From the NCBI GenBank assembly GCA_021831025.1, contig JAKBNN010000005.1, forward strand, positions 1-36,603: 36,603 bases of DNA. The letters are read 5' to 3'. Position 1 is the first letter of the stretch; each line of letters opens with the position of its first letter. The DNA comes from a bacterium. Its GTDB lineage: Bacteria > SZUA-79 > Acidulodesulfobacterales > Acidulodesulfobacteraceae. A program made the translations under genes and the position numbers. Positions 21,001 through 28,338 of this stretch are shown here, piece by piece. The notes under the pieces were generated by a model. That model had not been told where the DNA came from. It saw only the letters and a program-made list of their open reading frames with translations, and did no database searches.

Positions 21001-21791
21001 TTAATTCTGTCTATAAAGATAATCCCCGGTTCTCCGCTCGACCATGCCGTTTCGACGATTAAATCGAAAACCTCTTTGGCGTTGAGATATTTTACTATTT
21101 CGTTATTTCTCGGATTTATTAAGGGGTAGTCTTCATTTTTTAACGCACGTTCCATAAAATCTTCCGTTATAGCGACGGAGATATTAAAATTATTAAGTTT
21201 TGAGGTATCTTTTTTGGAAGTTATAAAGTCTATTATGTCGGGATGGTCTATTCTCAAGATGCCCATATTTGCGCCTCTTCTTGTCCCGCCCTGCTTGATT
21301 GCCTCCGTTGCGCTGTTAAACACCTGCATAAACGAAACGGGGCCGCTTGACACGCCCTTTGTGGAATGAACCGTATCGTTTTTCGGCCTTAGATTAGAAA
21401 AAGAAAAGCCTGTTCCGCCGCCGCTCTGGTGTATTAGCGCCGTATTTTTTATTGTCTCGAAAATAGATTCCATAGAATCTTCGATTGGAAGAACAAAACA
21501 GGCGGAAAGCTGCTGCAGCGGTCTTCCCGCATTCATTAAGGTAGGGGAATTTGGTAAAAAGCGCAGGTTTGCCATCTCTTCGAAAAATATCCCGGCTATT
21601 GTTTCAGTCTCTTCTTTGGTTTTGCCGTAATTTAAATCGGCTTCGGAGATGTTTTTTGCCACCCTTTCAAACATTCCGGATATTGTTTCGATAATTTCAC
21701 CCTTTTCATTTTTAGCCAAATATCTCTTCTTTAAAACCGTTATTCCATTTTCGGAAAAGCTTTTTATAAGAGGGTCATTTTTATCTTTCAT
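18099..21791 (-). CDS. nrdJ: B12-dependent (class II) ribonucleotide reductase with an intein
   Basis: 1230 residues including a 416-residue intein (281-696). Reduces ribonucleotides to deoxyribonucleotides using adenosylcobalamin. The mature enzyme would be 814 residues. Visible parts: LSACFVLPIEDS (C98), GGGTGFSFSNLRP, the catalytic NP/CGEQPL (split by the intein), SCNLGSINL, the PTGTISIIGGASSGIEP loop and the TSCPD-type region (SGGCAQSQTESTGRM). The C-terminus is a zinc-ribbon-like CPMCGG...GCTVCLDCGYSDCG. AGGAGAGG precedes the ATG. Paired NrdR-like boxes lie upstream, so it is probably controlled by dNTP level. No nrdAB or nrdD is visible in the window. Confidence 0.96.
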   Translation of the reverse strand: MKDKNDPLIKSFSENGITVLKKRYLAKNEKGEIIETISGMFERVAKNISEADLNYGKTKEETETIAGIFFEEMANLRFLPNSPTLMNAGRPLQQLSACFVLPIEDSMESIFETIKNTALIHQSGGGTGFSFSNLRPKNDTVHSTKGVSSGPVSFMQVFNSATEAIKQGGTRRGANMGILRIDHPDIIDFITSKKDTSKLNNFNISVAITEDFMERALKNEDYPLINPRNNEIVKYLNAKEVFDLIVETAWSSGEPGIIFIDRINKLNPIPRAGKIEATNPCVTGDSYISTELGLIKMEELYSKYAKGGIKIFTEDRTFGGKQVVNGEPLFDAPDLSEEPTGVSLNIVTAVYNNGEKNVAKLITKSGYEIKATYEHQFLTVKGWKKLQDITTEDKILIQSGGGDFSKRPDLPFKVENSINGKNGRIYKLNLPCKWSKELGQILGWLIGDGWLIDNNSKNSRVGFTFGENDIDVMKYLKPILNKMYGKNIKEVKRTEKVYHISYHSKFFVDYFKNLGVKPAKADEKEVPSGIFTATKDAVIGFLQGIFSSDGTLRSRKNPGDSGIVLSSKSLQLLKGVQILLINLGIKSVIMDRSRSPRTSTFKYTTISGTERYYNTDGVLFEIGIYGASKLRFFKQIGFLQKNKQENLKSIVKNQIFYKEKFYDNVEHIEYVGKETVYDLTEPSTFTFIANGLVVLDCGEQPLVAYESCNLGSINLGKFIKGYESKKGKFDYKEVLKRLNEKPDAILPYYLDIIDFESLKKTVHTAVHFLDNVIDKNHYPIEKIKRMTLSNRKIGLGIMGYADTLIKLGIPYNSDQALKIAESIMGFIDKESKTKSKELGLERGSFPNFKGSLWEEKGFKAMRNGTTTTIAPTGTISIIGGASSGIEPLFALVYERHVLDKQTLIEIDKNLKGILDAMGVYSVKLIDFIVKNGSLGKTYGKDIAELLTKEEYKYLSRIFITSHDIIPKWHVMTQAAFQKFTDNAVSKTVNFPNSAKKEDIKEVYTLAYNLNLKGITVYRDGSREQVLTTGPSANGKYTCPVCGSPVSEPIDIDIKPAAPSKTGGEKRIEPRKRPDIIHGITIKTITGCGPLYVTINYDENGRPFEIFNSIGKSGGCAQSQTESTGRMVSLALRSGIDTEKIINQLKGIRCNIPHGFGDNIIYSCADAIGKALEKSLLENGSLKELHKNQKNGHTDTYKVQGRGACPMCGGSNLKHAEGCTVCLDCGYSDCG
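19704..20951 (-). mobile_element. NrdJ intein with LAGLIDADG homing endonuclease and C-terminal Asp
   Basis: Residues 281-696 of NrdJ. Block A is CVTGDSYIS; block B is GYEIKATYEHQFLTVKG with the TxxH pair. Two endonuclease motifs follow, LGWLIGDGW (442-450) and FLQGIFSSDGT (541-551), each with the acidic metal ligand. Block F/G reads VYDLTEPSTF...ANGLVVLD before Cys+1. The last intein residue is Asp and the penultimate one Leu, not the usual His-Asn. The +1 Cys is the catalytic thiyl-radical Cys of NrdJ, so only spliced protein can be active. Confidence 0.92.
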
Positions 21792-21850
21792 CTATACCTC
21801 TCCTTATATTAATTTTAATAAATATTTAATTTTAAAAATTTTTACAATTA

Positions 21851-21892
21851 ACAATATGTAGATATTTTTTTTATTTCTATACAATATATTGT
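21851..21892. promoter_or_regulatory. Pair of NrdR-like boxes upstream of nrdJ
   Basis: ACAATATATTGT (21881-21892) is a perfect palindrome close to the NrdR box core, and ACAATATGTAGATA (21851-21864) is a weaker copy. Their starts are 30 bases apart, about three helical turns, as in known NrdR pairs. Confidence 0.5.
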
Positions 21893-22051
21893 AATTTATC
21901 TTTTGTCAATATCTTTTTTTAATTACCGTTTTTAATTGTAAATCATTAGAAAAAGTTTTATAATTTTAAAATATGAACAAGAAATAATAAATAAAATAAT
22001 AAATAATAAGAAATACATAAAAATTGCAAGGGGGGATATTAAAATAAAATA

Positions 22052-22756
22052 ATGCATAGTTTAAATTACCTGCATGGCATGAATATTTTGACCCACATTC
22101 TAAGCACAAACATCGTTGTAAAATTAGTCCTTTTAATTTTATTTTTTTTCTCTTTGGCATCATGGGCTATTATTTTTTATAAATTAAATTATCTTAATAA
22201 AGCAAAAAAGGAGGACAAAGAGTTTCTCGATTTATTCTGGGAATCTAAAAGATTGGATTATGTTTATACGGCTGCCAAAAATTTTAATTATAGCCCTGTA
22301 GCCTCTATGTTTAATGCTACATACAAAGAGATTGTGGACATTAAAAAAAAATCGGAAGAAAAGGATAAGCTTTTTGGTAAAGAAAATAATGGAGAGAATC
22401 AAGCATATATAGAAAGGGCTTTAAAAAAATCACAGCTCTCGTCTATTGCAAAACTTGAAATTTCCCTTCCGTTTTTGGCGACGGTCGGCTCCACCGCCCC
22501 ATTTATAGGCTTATTTGGAACGGTTTGGGGAATAATGACATCATTCGAAAGTATAGAAAAAGCAGGGACAGCCGGTTTGGCGATCGTCGCTCCCGGTATT
22601 GCGGATTCGCTTATTGCGACGGCGGCGGGTCTTTTTGCGGCGATCCCCGCCGTTATTGCATATAACTATTATTCAAATAAGGTAAGAGTGATAGCTAACG
22701 AGACTATCGATTTTGCATATGAATTTATGACAATAATCGAAAGACAGATTCTATAA
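22052..22756 (+). CDS. tolQ: TolQ, proton-channel subunit of the Tol system
   Basis: 234 residues of the ExbB/TolQ/MotA family. Three transmembrane helices (about 20-42, 138-162, 185-206) with a large cytoplasmic loop between the first two. The signature LPFLATVGSTAPFIGLFGTVWGIM and the third-helix GIADSLIATAAGLFAAIPAV are typical. TolQ with TolR forms the proton-driven motor that energises TolA for outer-membrane constriction. First gene of the cluster tolQ-tolR-tolA-tolB-cpoB. The ATG at 22052 lies rather far from a GGGGGG stretch; the ATG at 22079 is an alternative. Confidence 0.93.
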   Translation: MHSLNYLHGMNILTHILSTNIVVKLVLLILFFFSLASWAIIFYKLNYLNKAKKEDKEFLDLFWESKRLDYVYTAAKNFNYSPVASMFNATYKEIVDIKKKSEEKDKLFGKENNGENQAYIERALKKSQLSSIAKLEISLPFLATVGSTAPFIGLFGTVWGIMTSFESIEKAGTAGLAIVAPGIADSLIATAAGLFAAIPAVIAYNYYSNKVRVIANETIDFAYEFMTIIERQIL

Positions 22757-22765
22757 TAATTAATT

Positions 22766-23200
22766 ATGTTTATATCTTTTGGCGATAGAGACGATAAAAA
22801 AAGTTTTTCTTCCGGCTATAAGCTTATGTCCGATATAAACATCACCCCCTTTGTAGATGTAATGCTTGTTCTTCTTGTTATATTCATGGTAACGGCGCCG
22901 ATATTAGTTCATGGAATAAAGGTTCATTTACCGGCGGCGCATGCGCGGGCATTAAAAGCTCCGGAAAAAACAATAGTAGTTTCGGTTACTTCGGGCAGGG
23001 AGGTTTATATAAACAACTTGAGAGTAAGCCTGCCTCTTTTAACCCAAAAGTTAAACATTTTATATAGAAACAGAAGAGATAAGCAGATATTTCTCAAGGC
23101 AAGTTCAGCTCTGCCTTACGGCTATGTAATAAGGATAATGGCTGCAATAAAAGATGCAGGCATAACAAAAATCGGCATGGTAACGGCAAATCTTAAATAA
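22766..23200 (+). CDS. tolR: TolR, ExbD-family subunit
   Basis: 144 residues. A short cytoplasmic N-terminus, then MSDINITPFVDVMLVLLVIFMV with the essential membrane Asp at D31, and a periplasmic domain ending in the usual GITKIGMVT strand. Works with TolQ as the ion-conducting stator. Nine bases separate it from tolQ, so the two are co-transcribed. Confidence 0.93.
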   Translation: MFISFGDRDDKKSFSSGYKLMSDINITPFVDVMLVLLVIFMVTAPILVHGIKVHLPAAHARALKAPEKTIVVSVTSGREVYINNLRVSLPLLTQKLNILYRNRRDKQIFLKASSALPYGYVIRIMAAIKDAGITKIGMVTANLK

Positions 23201-23237
23201 TTAACATATTAAATGAATTGAAAATCAGCGAAGCACA

Positions 23238-24008
23238 ATGTTTAATGAAAATCAAAGCGGAATTGGAAAATATTATATATATTCAATTTTATTTCATGCA
23301 GTTTTAATCGCTTTAATAGTTTATTTAGGGATAAGGTTTAAACCGGAAATTGAGTCCATCGGCTCGAAGGTGGTTGTCAGTGTCGTAAGCAGGGTTCCGG
23401 GGCCGCCTGCTTCTATTAAAGCTATATTAAAACCGCCTGCGCCAAAGGTTAAAAGAAAAATTATAAGCAAACCTGCCGCCGTAAAAAAACCTGTGCAATT
23501 ACCCGTTACTAAAAAGCCCGCATCTATGGTTTACCCAAAAAGGGTTCCGCCGAAGTCCGTTCCCGTTAAAAGATATGTTAAGAGGCAAGCCCCCGTTTCT
23601 GCGGTTAATTCCAGCGTCTATACAAATTTACATAATATGGTAAGCCTTCATAATGCATATAGCAAGGTTCAGGAATCTTTGATCAGGGGGAATATTCATA
23701 AATTTCAGGGTTATATCAATAAAATAGGGTCGATTATTATGTCTCATTTTAATATTTCTCTTTCCAAATATTTGCGCTATAAGTCCGTGGTTGCCATTCA
23801 AATATCCGCTTCGGGAAGGATTTACGGCGTCAGGCTTGCCAAATCTTCAGACAACGGCTATTTCGATTCTCAATCGATAGAAGCGGTAAAATTATCAAGC
23901 CCGCTGCCTTCGCCGCCCAAAGGATTTATGAGCTTTATAAACTCTGGGAACGCAGGCGAGGGGGCTTTAATAGTTTTTAATCCGAGAAAGATTCTAAAAA
24001 ATAAGTAA
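23238..24008 (+). CDS. tolA: TolA/TonB-like energy transducer
   Basis: 256 residues. An N-terminal membrane anchor (about 12-32), a Pro/Lys/Val-rich periplasmic linker (about 55-125) and a C-terminal TonB/TolA-type domain with VAIQISASGRIYGVRLAKSS and a conserved SQSIEAVKLSSPLPSPP segment. By position between tolR and tolB it is the TolA of this system. The linker is Pro-rich like TonB rather than the Ala-rich helix of E. coli TolA; this is common outside the gammaproteobacteria. Confidence 0.85.
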   Translation: MFNENQSGIGKYYIYSILFHAVLIALIVYLGIRFKPEIESIGSKVVVSVVSRVPGPPASIKAILKPPAPKVKRKIISKPAAVKKPVQLPVTKKPASMVYPKRVPPKSVPVKRYVKRQAPVSAVNSSVYTNLHNMVSLHNAYSKVQESLIRGNIHKFQGYINKIGSIIMSHFNISLSKYLRYKSVVAIQISASGRIYGVRLAKSSDNGYFDSQSIEAVKLSSPLPSPPKGFMSFINSGNAGEGALIVFNPRKILKNK

Positions 24009-24045
24009 TATTATAATATATAAGGGAGGAATAAGGCGGGCAAAA

Positions 24046-25416
24046 ATGTTTAAATTTAAACTTAACGATTTTTATAGGTGTAAGGTTTTTTACGCCATAT
24101 TAACATCTTTTTCGATTTTATTTTATTTATTTTTATTTCCTGTAAATTCTTACGCAAAGATATATATAAATATTTATGCCGCAAGAATTAAAAAAATCAG
24201 GGTTGCCGTTCCTAACTTTAAAAATATTTCAAGGTACGGGCAGCATCAAAAGATTGCAAAAAAAGCCGCCCGCATAATCAGGCATGACCTTTCCGTTATC
24301 GGATATTTTCACATAGTAAACCCGCTTTCGTATCTTGAAAACTCTAAATCTGCCCCCGTAAGCGTTAAGAAAATAGACTTTACGAACTGGAGCGTGTTAA
24401 ATGCGCAATATTTGATTAACGGCGAATATAAAACGGAAAACGGCGTTATAAAAATTAAAGCAAATCTTATAAGCATCTATTCGCAAAAACTCCTTTTCAC
24501 CGAGAAATTAGAAGGACATGATAAACAATACAGATATCTGGCAAATAAGTTTGCCGACGATATATTGAAATTTTTAACCGGGATTAAGGGGCCGTTTACG
24601 ACAAAAGTGTTTTTTGTCGGGGAACAGGACGGGGCAAAAAATATTTTTATGATGGATTTTGGCGGACACAGGGTCAAAAGAATTACAGATAACTCGTCGA
24701 TTAATATATTTCCGCATCCGTCTCCGGGCGGCAATAAGGCCGCCTATATTTCTTTTAAAGACGGCAATCCCGCCCTTTTTATTAAAAATTTAAATACCGG
24801 CAAAACCGCAAGGTTTAATCTCCCTGGTCCTGCAGGTTATGTCTCCTGGTCGCCTAAAGGAGATAATCTGGCTATTGCGCTCACCCCGGATCATTACAAT
24901 ACCGAAATATATACGATAAACGCGGACGGAAGCGGTTTAAAGCAGCTGACATTTACCGGCGGCATTAACACATCTCCGTCGTTTTCCCCCGGCGGAAATA
25001 GAATTGCCTTCGTGTCAAACAGGGGAGGAAGCCCACAAATTTATATAATGAATTCTGACGGAAGCAATCAGCATAGAATTACTTATAATAATAGTTATTA
25101 TAATACGAGTCCCGCATGGTCTCCTAACGGGAAAAAGATAGCTTTTGCATCATTCGTAAACGGCGCGCTTCAAGTGTCTATTATGAATGCGGACGGAACG
25201 GATGAAAGACAGATTACCGATACGCCGTATAGCGCCCAGCATCCCGCATGGACAAGGGATTCGAGGATAATTACTTTTGATACCGAAATTGCAGGAAGAC
25301 AGGAATTATTTATGATAGATGTAAATGAAAGCGGCATGATGAGGCTGACACCCCGCCTATTTCCCGAAATGCAAAATTATTACAGTCCCGAGTGGACATT
25401 AAAATCATCTTATTGA
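24046..25416 (+). CDS. tolB: TolB, periplasmic beta-propeller of the Tol system
   Basis: 456 residues. An N-terminal signal/anchor (hydrophobic 17-36), a TolB N-terminal domain (IRVAVPNF...IIRHDLSVIGYFHIV) and then six WD40-like PD40 repeats, e.g. INTSPSFSPGGNRIAFVSNR and NTSPAWSPNGKKIAFASF. TolB links TolA to outer-membrane lipoproteins. An AAGGGAGGAATAAGG region provides the ribosome-binding site. The gene follows tolA by 37 bases. No pal gene is next to it. Confidence 0.94.
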   Translation: MFKFKLNDFYRCKVFYAILTSFSILFYLFLFPVNSYAKIYINIYAARIKKIRVAVPNFKNISRYGQHQKIAKKAARIIRHDLSVIGYFHIVNPLSYLENSKSAPVSVKKIDFTNWSVLNAQYLINGEYKTENGVIKIKANLISIYSQKLLFTEKLEGHDKQYRYLANKFADDILKFLTGIKGPFTTKVFFVGEQDGAKNIFMMDFGGHRVKRITDNSSINIFPHPSPGGNKAAYISFKDGNPALFIKNLNTGKTARFNLPGPAGYVSWSPKGDNLAIALTPDHYNTEIYTINADGSGLKQLTFTGGINTSPSFSPGGNRIAFVSNRGGSPQIYIMNSDGSNQHRITYNNSYYNTSPAWSPNGKKIAFASFVNGALQVSIMNADGTDERQITDTPYSAQHPAWTRDSRIITFDTEIAGRQELFMIDVNESGMMRLTPRLFPEMQNYYSPEWTLKSSY

Positions 25417-25502
25417 CCTTATTCTCAAAATTATTGAAAAATATTGCTTTATGTGATAAATTCAATAGTAATATTTATAATATAATACGAGGGCATTACA
25501 TT

Positions 25503-26306
25503 ATGAAAAATAAAAAATATTTTAGAGTTTTTCTTTTGCTTTTTGTTTTTTTATTTTTTACGGCGGCTTTTTTATCGGGATGCGCCGAAATGGAACCTGA
25601 CACCATACACAATTTAAAAGTTCAGGTTAAAAAATTAAATAAAAAGGCCGGCAAATTATCCCAAAGCAATACTTATTTAGAGCAAAAGATTCATGACATT
25701 CAGGTAAATATAGCAAATCAAGGGGTAAAAATAGCTGATATAAATTCTAAACTAAGGGATATTTATGGAAAATATGAAGTAGAATCCCACAATCTCCATA
25801 TGCTTCAAAAAAGGTTTAGAGATTATCGCTTAATTGTTAATAAAGAACTTATTACATTGCTTAAGCATGCTCAAATTAAACCTCCGGTAGAAAAAACCTT
25901 TCCGCCCAAAAAGGCGGCCGTCAGCGTAAGCCCCAAGCTTAGGGGATTTAACAAGGGTATAGATTCATATAAAAAGAAAGATTACGCTAACGCCGTTTTA
26001 GCTTTCAATAAATTTATAAGTAAATATCCGCAGTCAAAAGACATCCCGGATGCCGTATTTTATAAAGCTGTATCAAACTTCAATCTTAAAAAATATCCCG
26101 TATCCATATTGGAGTTCCATAAATTTTCCGAAGTTTATCCAAAAAATTCCCATGTTCCTATGGCTATATATTTACAGGGAATGGGGTTTTTAAAGCTTTC
26201 CGATAAGTCCGACGCGTCGATTTTATTTCAACAGGTTGTCTCGAAATATCCGAATGCGGAGGCTTCAAAACTTTCGGCGGCAGAGCTTAAAAAACTTTCG
26301 AAATAA
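25503..26306 (+). CDS. cpoB: CpoB/YbgF-like lipoprotein with TPR repeats
   Basis: 267 residues from the ATG at 25503. A lipoprotein signal with lipobox FLSGC (Cys27) is followed by a coiled coil (about 35-100) and TPR-type repeats (SYKKKDYANAVLAFNKFISK, then VSILEFHKFSEVYPKN and DASILFQQVVSKYPN). CpoB coordinates the Tol system with peptidoglycan synthesis in the periplasm. E. coli CpoB is not lipidated, so the lipobox is a difference also found in other phyla. Follows tolB and is probably in the same operon; tsaD starts four bases after its stop. Confidence 0.85.
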   Translation: MKNKKYFRVFLLLFVFLFFTAAFLSGCAEMEPDTIHNLKVQVKKLNKKAGKLSQSNTYLEQKIHDIQVNIANQGVKIADINSKLRDIYGKYEVESHNLHMLQKRFRDYRLIVNKELITLLKHAQIKPPVEKTFPPKKAAVSVSPKLRGFNKGIDSYKKKDYANAVLAFNKFISKYPQSKDIPDAVFYKAVSNFNLKKYPVSILEFHKFSEVYPKNSHVPMAIYLQGMGFLKLSDKSDASILFQQVVSKYPNAEASKLSAAELKKLSK

Positions 26307-26310
26307 AAAT

Positions 26311-27354
26311 ATGGGCTATTCCAAAAATATCATTAATCTGGCATTTGAGTCAAGTTGCGACGATTTTTCCTGCGCCGTGCTTTTAAAAGATAATAAAGGC
26401 ATAAAAATTCTTTCTAATATAACATATTCACAGGATTTTGTGCATGATATTTACGGCGGCGTCGTTCCCGAACTTGCTTCAAGGAATCATATAAAAGCAT
26501 CTTTACCCGCCCTGTCGTCTGCTTTGTCAAAAGCCGGCATCGCACTAAAAGATGTCGGCTTAGTATCCGCTACGGCTGGTCCGGGGCTTGTCGGCTCCTT
26601 ATTAATAGGACTTATGGAGGCAAAAACTATATCGTATGCGCTAAATATTCCGTTAGTAAAAATAAATCATATCGAAGGGCACATATTCAGCCCCTTTTTG
26701 GAAAATAAAGAGGAGTTTCCCTTTATTGCATTGGTTATTTCAGGAGGACACACCCATATATATTTGGTAAAATCCCACAGCGATATAAAACTTATCGGAA
26801 AGACAAGGGATGACGCCTGCGGAGAACTGTTTGACAAGGTTTCTAATTACCTTGGCTTTGGTTATCCGGGCGGCAGGATTATAGACGAGCTTGCCGAAAA
26901 GGGTAATAAGAATGAATTTAAATTTACCCTCCCGATGGCGCATAGCCGTAATCTGGATATGAGCTTTAGCGGACTTAAGACAGCCGTTATTACATTGATA
27001 GATAAACTGGGGGGGCGGGGCAAGATTAAAGAAAAAATAGTTTTTGATATTTTTGCTTCTACAAGAGAAGCGGTAGCCAGGATTCTTTATAAAAAGACCT
27101 TAGATGCGTGTAATATTTACGGAATAAATACGGTAGCGGTTTCCGGCGGGGTTTCCGCTAATTCAAGGATAAGGTCTCTTTTTGAGGAACCCGCGAAAAA
27201 TCCTTGTTTTAAAGTAATTTTTCCTTCTATTTCGCTTTCGACCGACAATGCCGCAATGATCGGTTACGCCGGTTTTTTTAAACCCCCGGTAGATCCCGTT
27301 AAAAATAAGGAAGAATTTTTAAATATTAACGCCGATTCCTCATGGGAGTTGTAA
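26311..27354 (+). CDS. tsaD: TsaD, tRNA N6-threonylcarbamoyladenosine transferase subunit
   Basis: 347 residues from the ATG at 26311. The metal-binding HIEGH (H120, H124) and ATP-binding LVISGGHTHIYLV are present, along with DDACGELFDKV and SGGVSANSRIR. TsaD transfers the threonylcarbamoyl group to A37 of ANN-decoding tRNAs in the cytoplasm, with TsaB and TsaE. Those partners are not in the window. Placed tightly after cpoB and overlapping rsmA by 13 bases. Confidence 0.95.
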   Translation: MGYSKNIINLAFESSCDDFSCAVLLKDNKGIKILSNITYSQDFVHDIYGGVVPELASRNHIKASLPALSSALSKAGIALKDVGLVSATAGPGLVGSLLIGLMEAKTISYALNIPLVKINHIEGHIFSPFLENKEEFPFIALVISGGHTHIYLVKSHSDIKLIGKTRDDACGELFDKVSNYLGFGYPGGRIIDELAEKGNKNEFKFTLPMAHSRNLDMSFSGLKTAVITLIDKLGGRGKIKEKIVFDIFASTREAVARILYKKTLDACNIYGINTVAVSGGVSANSRIRSLFEEPAKNPCFKVIFPSISLSTDNAAMIGYAGFFKPPVDPVKNKEEFLNINADSSWEL

Positions 27355-28238
27355 ATTATAAAATTATAATGGGAAATTTACCTAAAAGCCGCAAAGTAAT
27401 TTATGGGCAAAATTTTTTAATAAATAAGGAAACAGCCCGCAATATTATAGATTCATGCAATTTTTCTTTTAACGACAATGTTCTTGAAATAGGGCCGGGA
27501 GAAGGGATATTGACCGAATTGATTATAGGAAATACAAAAACATACACTATAATCGAAATAGACCCCTTTTATTATAATTTTATTAAAGGAAAATTTAATT
27601 TAAATAAGTTTAGCGGAATTAATATCGGTAACGTTGATGCCCTTAAATTTGATTATACGGGATTAAGCCGCAATCTTTCTTCCAAAATAAGGGTTGTGTC
27701 AAATCTGCCTTACGAAATCTCAAGCCCTATCATAGAAAAATTTATAAGAGAAAAGGACGCTTTTTCGGATTTAACGCTTATGTTTCAAAAGGAGTTTGCC
27801 CAGAGGCTTTATGCAAAAGAAAATGACTCGGAAAGAGGGGCTTTAAGCATTATTGCCGACATAAATTTTGAAATTATCAAACTTTTAGAGGTGGACAAAT
27901 CAAATTTTAATCCCGTGCCAAAGGTTGATTCGGCGGTATTAAGGATAATCCCAAAATATCATACGGATGATAATTATATTTGGGCGGTAAATTCCCCATT
28001 CTTTAGCTATTTTGTGCATCAAATTTTTAAGCTGAGAAGAAAAAAACTTAAAAACTCTATATATGCGTCGTTTTTTGGGGTGCCTCCCGACATAAAGGAG
28101 AAAATATTTGCGGAATTAAACATCGATTTAAATAAAAGGCCGCAGGAATTAACGACAACCGAGTTTATAAAAGCGGCAAAAAAATACGACGACTATTTGA
28201 AAATTGCGGAAAAACGGTATAATAATATTAATGGTTAA
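27342..28238 (+). CDS. rsmA: RsmA/KsgA, 16S rRNA dimethyladenosine transferase
   Basis: 298 residues from 27342; the ATG at 27369 (MGNLPKSRKVIYGQNFL) would give a more typical N-terminus, and neither has a clear ribosome-binding site. Family marks: YGQNFLINKETARNI, SAM-binding LEIGPGEGILTELI, and the catalytic NLPY in VVSNLPYEISSPI. It dimethylates A1518 and A1519 in 16S rRNA late in 30S assembly. It overlaps tsaD, as neighbours in one operon do. Confidence 0.93.
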   Translation: MGVVNYKIIMGNLPKSRKVIYGQNFLINKETARNIIDSCNFSFNDNVLEIGPGEGILTELIIGNTKTYTIIEIDPFYYNFIKGKFNLNKFSGINIGNVDALKFDYTGLSRNLSSKIRVVSNLPYEISSPIIEKFIREKDAFSDLTLMFQKEFAQRLYAKENDSERGALSIIADINFEIIKLLEVDKSNFNPVPKVDSAVLRIIPKYHTDDNYIWAVNSPFFSYFVHQIFKLRRKKLKNSIYASFFGVPPDIKEKIFAELNIDLNKRPQELTTTEFIKAAKKYDDYLKIAEKRYNNING

Positions 28239-28263
28239 CAGTTAAGTCAGGCAGGGTAAATTT

Positions 28264-28338
28264 ATGAAAAAGGTAGTTATAGCGTGTCATTCCCGCGAAA
28301 GCGGGAATCCAGTATTTGTTGGGGGGAGGGTGCAATGA
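28264..28338 (+). CDS. 24-codon upstream frame made by duplication of the glpK start
   Basis: The frame begins with MKKVVIA, the same codons as the real glpK start (17 identical bases at 28264-28280 and 28335-28351), then runs through the palindromic repeat and stops at TGA 28336-28338, overlapping the glpK ATG as ATGA. It looks like the old glpK start, now separated from the gene by the inserted repeat. It could act as a coupled leader peptide. Confidence 0.4.
   Translation: MKKVVIACHSRESGNPVFVGGRVQ
28286..28312 (+). repeat. Single palindromic repeat between duplicated glpK starts
   Basis: A 27-base unit: ATTCCCGC-GAAA-GCGGGAAT core with GTC before it and CCAG after it. The same unit appears in inverted pairs at 29852-29937 and 31383-31468. 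Confidence 0.85.

Noticed and set aside
28284..28334. Longer glpK start at GTG 28284
   Set aside because: The extra 17 codons are encoded by the palindromic repeat; the ATG at 28335 has a strong ribosome-binding site and the family-typical N-terminus.
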